Assembly (NCBI GenBank): GCA_027038385.1
Contig: JALVXE010000006.1
Coordinates: 1-5,144, forward strand
Origin: Thermotogaceae bacterium
GTDB lineage: Bacteria > Thermotogota > Thermotogae > Thermotogales > Thermotogaceae
Length of the DNA: 5,144 bases
Direction: 5' to 3'
Under the pieces are notes generated by a model. The model was not told the DNA's origin. It worked only from the letters and a program-made list of their open reading frames with translations, and searched no databases. The translations under genes were made by a program, and so were the position numbers. Positions 1-4,484 of this stretch are shown one piece after another (position 1 is the stretch's first letter; every line of letters begins with the position of its first letter).

Positions 1-1
1 C

Positions 2-1105
2 ATATACATCGCCGCTGGGAAAATATCCAAGCCGCTCAGGATCCTGGCTGAGGTTTCCGATAGGCTTGACAGCGGGGATCTAACGGTGGAGATACCAGAG
101 ATAGAAGGGGATCCGAACAGAGACGAGATAGTGAACCTGGCGAAATCTTTCAGAAAGCTCAAAGAAACCCTCAGGGAGACGATAGGCGAGATAAATGCCA
201 TGGGAACGAAGGTGGAAGAGGTTTCAAGATCACTAACCGAGGTGGTCGAGGACACCGCCGCGAAGTCCGAAGAAGCCACTGCCGTGGTGGACAACGTCAG
301 CAGGATGATAAACGACGTCACGGAATCTGCTCAGTCCGCGAATTCTGGTATGGAAGAGATAAACGCGGGAGTTCAAAGTCTTGCGGACTTCGCTGACGAG
401 CTCAGTGGGATAAGTTCCGAGATGAAAAAATCGTCCGATGAGACCAAGGAGAACATAAACGAGCTGAACAACTCCATAAACAACGTGAAAACGACTATGG
501 ATCAAACCGTGAAGTCGATGGAAAAGCTCCTGGAGCTCTCCGAAAGGATCACGCAGATAGTCAACACGATAAGCGGGATAGCGGAACAGACAAACCTACT
601 CGCGCTCAACGCGGCCATAGAGGCCGCAAGAGCCGGAGAATCCGGGAAGGGGTTCGCTGTGGTCGCAGAAGAGATAAGGAAGCTCGCCGAGGAGAGTCAG
701 AAATCCGCCGAGGAGATCGGTAAGATACTCGGTGAGATAAAAGATCAAGCCTACGCGATAAGTGAAGATGGAAAGAGCCTGTCTGAGAACATAGACAGCA
801 GCGTTGAGCTGGCTGAGAAAAGCATTGAAACGCTTGAGACACTTTTAGATAGGATAGAGAGAGTCAACAAGATGACAGAAGACTTGGCGGAGACTTCCAA
901 GGAGCAGAGCGAAGCTGCTAACGAGGTGAGCGGTTCTATAGACGCAATGGCGAGAGAATTGATGGAAGTTGACAACGAAACTCAGAGGATATTCGGACTT
1001 CTGAAGGAATCGGCCGAGGCGGTGATGAAGGTCAGCGATCAGGCCTCAGATCTCAACGAGAGCGTCAAGGAGCTCTCGGAATATCTGAAGAGGTTCAAAA
1101 TATGA
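2..1105 (+). CDS. Methyl-accepting chemotaxis protein, C-terminal part (5' end outside window)
   Basis: This is the cytoplasmic half of a chemoreceptor, which relays a ligand signal to the CheA/CheW kinase complex at the inner membrane. The open frame runs from the left edge (367 residues visible). A GTG at 86 is only an internal valine, because the codons before it encode the HAMP helix with the motif ISKPLRILAEVSDRL. HAMP fills roughly the first 60 visible residues; the rest is one long coiled-coil hairpin. Its tip (visible residues about 195-232) carries the family signature, including EQTNLLALNAAIEAARAGE and FAVVAEEIRKLAEES. About 157 residues follow the tip, which fits the 44-heptad receptor class (inference). 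Glu-Glu pairs near visible residues 90-91 and 118-119 are possible methylation sites. There is no C-terminal NWETF-type tether; the protein ends in FKI. The sensor domain and membrane helices are not in the window, so the ligand is unknown. Confidence 0.96.
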   Translation: MYIAAGKISKPLRILAEVSDRLDSGDLTVEIPEIEGDPNRDEIVNLAKSFRKLKETLRETIGEINAMGTKVEEVSRSLTEVVEDTAAKSEEATAVVDNVSRMINDVTESAQSANSGMEEINAGVQSLADFADELSGISSEMKKSSDETKENINELNNSINNVKTTMDQTVKSMEKLLELSERITQIVNTISGIAEQTNLLALNAAIEAARAGESGKGFAVVAEEIRKLAEESQKSAEEIGKILGEIKDQAYAISEDGKSLSENIDSSVELAEKSIETLETLLDRIERVNKMTEDLAETSKEQSEAANEVSGSIDAMARELMEVDNETQRIFGLLKESAEAVMKVSDQASDLNESVKELSEYLKRFKI

Positions 1106-1107
1106 GG

Positions 1108-1135
1108 CAGCCGGGGATCACCCCGGCTGTTTCTT
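1108..1135 (+). terminator. Rho-independent terminator of the chemoreceptor gene, shared with the convergent gene
   Basis: A perfect 9-bp GC-rich stem (CAGCCGGGG, 1108-1116, pairing with CCCCGGCTG, 1121-1129) encloses a 4-base loop and is followed by TTTCTT. It starts 2 bases after the chemoreceptor stop codon, so it is a typical intrinsic terminator for the + strand. Read on the - strand the same stem is followed by CCTCATATTTT, a poorer U-tract, so termination of the opposite gene here may be weaker. The loop holds the TGA stop of the - strand HD-GYP gene. Confidence 0.9.
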
Positions 1136-2164
1136 CAAAAGCTTCAAGAACATCCTCACCACGTATGGATCAAACTGACTCCCAGCGTTGCTCACCAGCT
1201 CTCTCTCAGCTTCCTGAACGCTCAAAGCCTTCCTGTAGGATCTATCCGAAGTCATAGCATCGTATGCATCCACAACGGTTATTATCCTGGATTCGAGTGG
1301 GATATCCTCACCCTTCAACTCATCTGGGTATCCGCTTCCATCCCACCTCTCGTGATGATGCCTAACAATCGTCTTGAGATCTTCAAGCCATGGGAAATTC
1401 AGAAGAGCGTCTTCACTGAGAACCGGATGCATCTTGACAACGTTGAACTCCTCCTCGGTGAGTCTGCCCCTCTTGAGCAGTATGCTCTCAGGAACTCCCA
1501 TCTTTCCTATATCGTGAACTATTCCAGCCCAATAGACCTTGTCCACCCTTTCCCTGTCAAATCCCATTAGCTTTGCAAGCCTAGCCGACATCGCGGCTAC
1601 CCTTGCGGAATGTCCAAGGGTGTAGGGATCTCTCATCTCGAGGAGATTCGTCATAGCGGTTATCACACCTTTTTGGTAATTTCTCTCGCGCTCTTGAACT
1701 TCTTTCAGAGTTATGAACATCGAAGCATAGTTCCTAAAAGTTCTGAAATCCCTGAGCATCTTTTTGGTTATATCCCTCTCATCTGAATAGCCGAGGAGTA
1801 TCATCCCAAACGGAGTTTTATCGTAGTGAACAGGACCGAGCATAACACTCTTGGACCTGTTGAGCCCGCGTTTCCAGAGAAGCTCACCTACCTTCTTTCC
1901 AAAAAACCGGATCACTCCATCTAAGATGTCCTCCCGTATCACACTTCCCTTTATCGATATCCTTCTCGGCTCGAAAGAAATCCCTCCGAGGTCCTCAAAA
2001 CCCTTCCACGATACGAAGCTCATCTTCCCGTCGCTTTTGTAAACGGATATGGCCGACACATCAGATAGCATGAAATTCGATATCCTGTCGAGGAGCTCAT
2101 CCATGAAATCCTTATAAGGCATCCAAAATGTCAAATCCAAGAACACGTCAGTTACTCCACTCAT
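1118..2164 (-). CDS. GAF-like/HD-GYP domain protein, probable cyclic-di-GMP phosphodiesterase
   Basis: HD-GYP proteins are metal-dependent phosphodiesterases that hydrolyse cyclic-di-GMP (some act on other cyclic dinucleotides). From the ATG at 2164 the product has 348 residues. Residues about 1-150 form a domain with a GAF-like alternating pattern and no transmembrane segment, so it is probably a cytosolic sensor. A linker helix leads into HD-GYP at about 160-345. Visible catalytic motifs: His185 in LGHSAR, His217-Asp218 with Lys221 in VHDIGK, His246 in KMHP, HHERWDGSGYP at 270-280, and VDAYDAMTSDRSYR from about residue 298. The GYP signature is intact, so activity is likely. Start choice: a GTG at 2170 lies in frame two codons upstream, but it is only 3 bases from the GGAGG, whereas the ATG is 9 bases away and is preferred. 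The last three codons and the stop lie inside the shared terminator hairpin. No GGDEF partner is in the window. Confidence 0.93.
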   Translation of the reverse strand: MSGVTDVFLDLTFWMPYKDFMDELLDRISNFMLSDVSAISVYKSDGKMSFVSWKGFEDLGGISFEPRRISIKGSVIREDILDGVIRFFGKKVGELLWKRGLNRSKSVMLGPVHYDKTPFGMILLGYSDERDITKKMLRDFRTFRNYASMFITLKEVQERERNYQKGVITAMTNLLEMRDPYTLGHSARVAAMSARLAKLMGFDRERVDKVYWAGIVHDIGKMGVPESILLKRGRLTEEEFNVVKMHPVLSEDALLNFPWLEDLKTIVRHHHERWDGSGYPDELKGEDIPLESRIITVVDAYDAMTSDRSYRKALSVQEAERELVSNAGSQFDPYVVRMFLKLLKKQPG

Positions 2165-2173
2165 TTTCACTCC

Positions 2174-2178
2174 CCTCC
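2174..2178 (-). promoter_or_regulatory. Ribosome-binding site of the HD-GYP gene
   Basis: GGAGG on the - strand lies 9 bases before the ATG at 2164 and 3 bases before the GTG at 2170. The spacing decides for the ATG. Confidence 0.7.
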
Positions 2179-2196
2179 AGGTTCTCTTCTATCAAA

Positions 2197-2202
2197 ATTA
2201 TA
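2197..2202 (-). promoter_or_regulatory. Probable -10 element of the HD-GYP gene
   Basis: A perfect TATAAT on the - strand lies 32 bases before the preferred ATG and predicts a leader of about 25 bases. The -35 region is poor: the best hexamer, TCACCT at 2219-2224 with a 16-base spacer, matches 3 of 6 consensus bases. The core TTATAA is palindromic, so the + strand also shows TATAAA at 2199-2204, which could serve the divergent rnz gene. Confidence 0.5.
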
Positions 2203-2266
2203 AAACAAATCTTTTTCTAGGTGATTAATGACCGAAAAAGTGAAAAAAGGTTCAAACGGATTTTTG

Positions 2267-2275
2267 TGTTAAAAT
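2267..2275 (+). promoter_or_regulatory. Candidate extended -10 promoter for rnz-nth
   Basis: TGTTAAAAT fits the extended -10 pattern (TGn followed by a hexamer one base off TATAAT). No convincing -35 is seen, which is common for extended -10 promoters. It predicts a start near 2282-2285 and a leader of about 20 bases ending at the TTG start of rnz. The alternative is the TATAAA at 2199-2204 with a leader of about 95 bases. Confidence 0.4.
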
Positions 2276-2297
2276 CCTCCCTCGACGAGGAAGGAGG
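2276..2297 (+). promoter_or_regulatory. Hairpin that could mask the rnz ribosome-binding site
   Basis: CCTC at 2276-2279 can pair with GAGG at 2294-2297, and CCTC at 2280-2283 with GAGG at 2287-2290. The result is an 8-bp stem with a 3-base bulge (2291-2293) and a GAC loop. The 3' arm contains most of the GGAGG ribosome-binding site. The fold exists in RNA only if transcription starts upstream of about 2276. The pairing is seen; a regulatory role is inference. Confidence 0.35.
2293..2297 (+). promoter_or_regulatory. Ribosome-binding site that fixes the rnz start at TTG 2305
   Basis: GGAGG with 7 bases to the TTG at 2305 is ideal spacing. The GTG at 2221, which would give 28 more residues, has no purine-rich site before it. 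Confidence 0.85.
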
Positions 2298-2304
2298 AGA
2301 AAAC

Positions 2305-3147
2305 TTGATACTCTGGATATACTCAAAAGCGCTCTTTTCAACATGGATATACTACTCTCCCGAAAGAGTCCTGTTCGACGCTGGAGAAGGTGTAGCCACG
2401 ACGATGATGAGCAAAGTCTACGCCATAAAGAAGATATTTCTCACGCACGGGCATGTCGATCACATATCCGGGATCTGGAACGTGATAAACACGAGGAACA
2501 ACGCTATGGGTGATAGAGAGAAACCCCTTGAAGTTTACTATCCGAAGGGGAACAGGGCTATAGAAGCGTATTTGAGCTTTATAAAGAAGGCCAACCCGGA
2601 CTTGAGGTTTTCCTTCACGATACATCCGATAGAGGAAAGTGAGAGGATTTTTCTGAGAAAGGCCGGATCCTTCAAGAGGTTTGTCGTTCCATTCAAAACG
2701 AAGCACACAGCTGGTGAAAAGAGCTTCGGGTACCATATATACGAAACCAGGAGAAAGCTCAAAGACGAATACAAACATCTGGATCCTAAGGAGATAGCAT
2801 CACTCGTCAAGAAACTCGGTCAAGATGCGGTGACTTACGAGTACGATCAGAAACTTCTGACCGTCTCCGGGGATTCCCTAGCCCTGAAACCTGAAGAGGT
2901 TGAGGGAACGGAGCTTCTGATACACGAATGTACGTTCTTGAACTCAAAAGACAGGAGGATAAAGAACCACGCTTCTATAGAGGAAGTCGTGGAGACCATA
3001 AAGAGATCTGGCGTTAAAAACGTAATTCTTTATCACATATCGACAAGGTACATAGGAAAGATCGAGAAGTTTCTCAAAAAATACGAGAAAGATCTGGAGG
3101 GTGTCGAGCTCCAGGTTGTTGATCCAAACAGGGGGTTGATAATTTGA
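2305..3147 (+). CDS. rnz: Ribonuclease Z (tRNase Z), Thermotoga type
   Basis: Zinc-dependent metallo-beta-lactamase-fold endonuclease that cuts the 3' trailer from precursor tRNAs in the cytoplasm. From the TTG start the product has 280 residues, the length I recall for T. maritima TM0864. The start region SKALFSTWIYYSPER also matches that protein; the family's usual N-terminus is longer. The residues upstream to the GTG at 2221 look like translated leader (MINDRKSEKRFKRIFV). Metal ligands are visible: THGHVDH (His48, His50, Asp52, His53), His134 in KTKH, Asp190 in SGDS, His244 in YHIS. HECTF (His207) and NHAS (His222) follow family order. A basic stretch, NTRNNAMGDREKP, lies where the tRNA-binding arm is expected. 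T. maritima RNase Z is known for cutting after an encoded CCA; whether this enzyme does so is inference. First gene of an operon with nth. Confidence 0.96.
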   Translation: MILWIYSKALFSTWIYYSPERVLFDAGEGVATTMMSKVYAIKKIFLTHGHVDHISGIWNVINTRNNAMGDREKPLEVYYPKGNRAIEAYLSFIKKANPDLRFSFTIHPIEESERIFLRKAGSFKRFVVPFKTKHTAGEKSFGYHIYETRRKLKDEYKHLDPKEIASLVKKLGQDAVTYEYDQKLLTVSGDSLALKPEEVEGTELLIHECTFLNSKDRRIKNHASIEEVVETIKRSGVKNVILYHISTRYIGKIEKFLKKYEKDLEGVELQVVDPNRGLII

Positions 3148-3761
3148 CGGTAGAGGAGCAAGCAAAACTCATAATAGAAAAGTTTCCGAGGGTTCATGGA
3201 GATACGGATCCGTTCAGAGTGCTCATAAGAACTATCCTCAGTCAAAGGAGCAGAGACGAGAACACGGATGAAGCGGCCGAAAGGCTCTTCGGAGCTGGAT
3301 ACGACACCCCGGAAAAACTGGCGAAGGCAAAACCGGAGGATCTCTACAACTTGATCCGACCAGCTGGAATGTTCAGGCAAAAGGCCAGAAGAATCATAGA
3401 GACTTCGAGAGAGATCCTGGAAAGATTCAACGGAAGAGTACCGGATACCCTTGAAGAGCTGATATCACTTCCAGGCGTTGGGAGAAAGACCGCTAACATA
3501 GTTCTGTATGTATCGTTTGGAAAACCCGCTCTAGCGGTCGATACACACGTTCACAGGATAAGCAACAGATTGGGATGGGTTAGAACGAGGATCCCGGAGC
3601 AGACGGAGATGGAGCTGATGAGAATTCTACCAAAAGAGCTCTGGGGCCCGATAAACGGATCAATGGTGGAATTTGGAAAAAAGATTTGTCTTCCGAGAAA
3701 CCCAAAATGCGATCTGTGCCCGCTGAAAGAAGTGTGCCCTTCAGCGAACACCGATGGATAA
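3144..3761 (+). CDS. nth: Endonuclease III, DNA glycosylase/AP lyase with a 4Fe-4S cluster
   Basis: Bifunctional base-excision repair enzyme that removes oxidised pyrimidines (such as thymine glycol) and nicks the abasic site by beta-elimination. The product has 205 residues, close to the usual 210. The helix-hairpin-helix LPGVGRKTAN is at 109-118, with catalytic Lys115 and catalytic Asp133 in AVDTH. The cluster ligands are Cys182, Cys189, Cys192 and Cys198 in the canonical C-x6-C-x2-C-x5-C spacing. The helix-2 motif is LSQRSRDENT rather than the E. coli LSAQATD, a variant I associate with archaeal and Thermotoga enzymes. The TTG start overlaps the rnz stop as TTGA, with GGGGG at 3131-3135 giving 8-base spacing, so the two genes are probably translationally coupled. 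The last 21 bases overlap the convergent gene on the other strand. A MutY-type or thymine-mismatch glycosylase is a less likely alternative. Confidence 0.95.
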   Translation: MTVEEQAKLIIEKFPRVHGDTDPFRVLIRTILSQRSRDENTDEAAERLFGAGYDTPEKLAKAKPEDLYNLIRPAGMFRQKARRIIETSREILERFNGRVPDTLEELISLPGVGRKTANIVLYVSFGKPALAVDTHVHRISNRLGWVRTRIPEQTEMELMRILPKELWGPINGSMVEFGKKICLPRNPKCDLCPLKEVCPSANTDG

Positions 3762-3770
3762 CTTCGGTGT
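3721..3770. repeat. Two tandem inverted repeats at the nth / secreted-protein convergence
   Basis: The first is CGCTGAA (3721-3727) with TTCAGCG (3740-3746), a 7-bp stem with a 12-base loop. The second is ACACCGA (3748-3754) with TCGGTGT (3764-3770), a 7-bp stem with a 9-base loop that contains the nth TAA stop. Neither is followed by a T-run on either strand, so they are not classical intrinsic terminators. They may slow polymerase, protect 3' ends or act with Rho. No better terminator was seen for either gene within the nearby sequence. Confidence 0.4.
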
Positions 3771-4187
3771 GAGAATCACATCAGAAGAAGCCCCGAGAGG
3801 AAGTACGAAACTTTCCCCCACCGACGTGCTGAGATAGAAGAACCTCAGATCAAATGAATAGGAGATTCCAGCGGCCACAACGTAGACGAACGACCTCTCG
3901 GAGTACTCCAGAGAATCCAGTTTCCCATTCCCTCCGGGCGTCAAGAAACTCTCCAAAGTGACGAACCCCTCAAATCCGTTCCAGATGTTCCTGGAATATG
4001 CTCCGAATATCTTTACAGTCCAAACGTCCTCTATGTTTCTCGCACCAAAACACATCTCGAACCGGCCGCTATCCGAGAGATCACCAAATCCTATGTATGG
4101 AAACCAACTTAGGTCGTAATCGATCCCGACCGTTAGATAAGTGGAAAAAGCCACTATGGGAACTATCAAAAAGAGCACAACCTTCAC
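3741..4187 (-). CDS. Hypothetical secreted beta-rich protein
   Basis: I do not recognise this 148-residue product. It opens with a Lys followed by a hydrophobic run (VVLFLIVPIVAF) and an AFS motif at 13-15, which suits signal peptidase cleavage before Thr16, so export to the periplasm is likely. The mature part is rich in aromatic and alternating residues (for example WTVKIFGAY, FVYVVAAGISYSF, LRFFYLS) and in Gly, as in small beta-sandwich or beta-barrel proteins. An envelope ('toga') role is possible but unsupported. It starts at a GTG with GGGGTGA 7 bases upstream (4195-4198 is GGGG), and that site lies in the last codons of the preceding gene, four bases after whose stop this gene begins. 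The tail overlaps nth by 21 bases on the opposite strand. Codon use matches the neighbours. Confidence 0.8.
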   Translation of the reverse strand: MKVVLFLIVPIVAFSTYLTVGIDYDLSWFPYIGFGDLSDSGRFEMCFGARNIEDVWTVKIFGAYSRNIWNGFEGFVTLESFLTPGGNGKLDSLEYSERSFVYVVAAGISYSFDLRFFYLSTSVGESFVLPLGASSDVILTPKLSIGVR

Positions 4188-4191
4188 TCAA

Positions 4192-4434
4192 TCACCCCAT
4201 GAAGTTGATCATCGATCTTCTCAAGGCCTTGTAGAAGACCTTCATCCTGTCGGTTGCGTTGTTCTTCACAACGTTTCCAGCTCTCGCCATCCTATCTATG
4301 ACCCTCTCTACCCTGTTTCTGCCACCCGCGTTGATTCTCATCCTGTTCTGAACCCGATTCTGAGGTCTTCTTCGAACCGCCTCAACACCTTGGACTCTGT
4401 TCATCTTCGCCCCGCCAACTCCGTTAACCCTCAT
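4192..4434 (-). CDS. Hypothetical small Arg/Asn/Met-rich basic protein (80 residues)
   Basis: Function unknown. The start is the ATG at 4434, not the GTG at 4452, because a near-perfect ribosome-binding site (GAAAGGAGGTGA, 4439-4450) precedes it with 7-base spacing and would otherwise lie inside the frame. In 80 residues I count 16 Arg, 4 Lys and only 4 Asp/Glu, plus 10 Asn and 7 Met and no Cys, so the net charge is about +16. Short N-R-V/M units recur (MNRV at 11-14, QNRVQNRM at 25-32, RNRVERV at 39-45, then IDRM and TDRM), suggesting an internally repetitive helix. There is no signal peptide or membrane segment. The C-terminus (MKVFYKALRRSMINFMG) looks amphipathic. Nucleic-acid or ribosome binding is a charge-based guess. 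It lies 30 bases after the adenine deaminase stop and 4 bases before the secreted-protein gene, so all three are probably cotranscribed. Confidence 0.82.
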   Translation of the reverse strand: MRVNGVGGAKMNRVQGVEAVRRRPQNRVQNRMRINAGGRNRVERVIDRMARAGNVVKNNATDRMKVFYKALRRSMINFMG

Positions 4435-4438
4435 GAGC

Positions 4439-4450
4439 TCACCTCCTTTC
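4439..4450 (-). promoter_or_regulatory. Very strong ribosome-binding site of the 80-residue protein
   Basis: GAAAGGAGGTGA is almost fully complementary to the bacterial 16S rRNA 3' end and lies with ideal spacing before the ATG at 4434. It is the best such site in the window and argues that this small frame is well translated. Confidence 0.88.
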
Positions 4451-4456
4451 ACGCAA

Positions 4457-4484
4457 ATTATACATCAATCGACGAAGAGGTCCA
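4457..4484 (-). promoter_or_regulatory. Candidate promoter inside the 3' end of the adenine deaminase gene
   Basis: A perfect TATAAT on the - strand (4457-4462) lies right after the adenine deaminase stop codon. TGGACC (4479-4484) is 16 bases upstream and matches 4 of 6 bases of the -35 consensus. Initiation near 4450 would give a short leader beginning at the ribosome-binding site. This would let the two small proteins be made without the deaminase. Confidence 0.45.

Noticed and set aside
86..1105. GTG at 86 as the start of a 339-residue chemotaxis protein
   Set aside because: The frame is open to the left edge and the 28 codons before it encode HAMP-like sequence, so the gene is cut by the window, not started here.
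2338..2810. - strand frames of 146 and 90 residues opposite rnz
   Set aside because: They lie wholly inside a well-supported gene and show no motif or ribosome-binding site; they are shadows of the rnz codon pattern.
3033..3380. - strand 115-residue frame across the rnz-nth junction
   Set aside because: It overlaps two confident genes and has low-complexity composition without a recognisable domain.
4192..4434. Anti-sigma factor FlgM identity for the 80-residue protein
   Set aside because: Only the first residues (MRVN) recall FlgM; the C-terminal sigma-28-binding helices are not recognisable, the charge is far too basic, and no flagellar genes are nearby.
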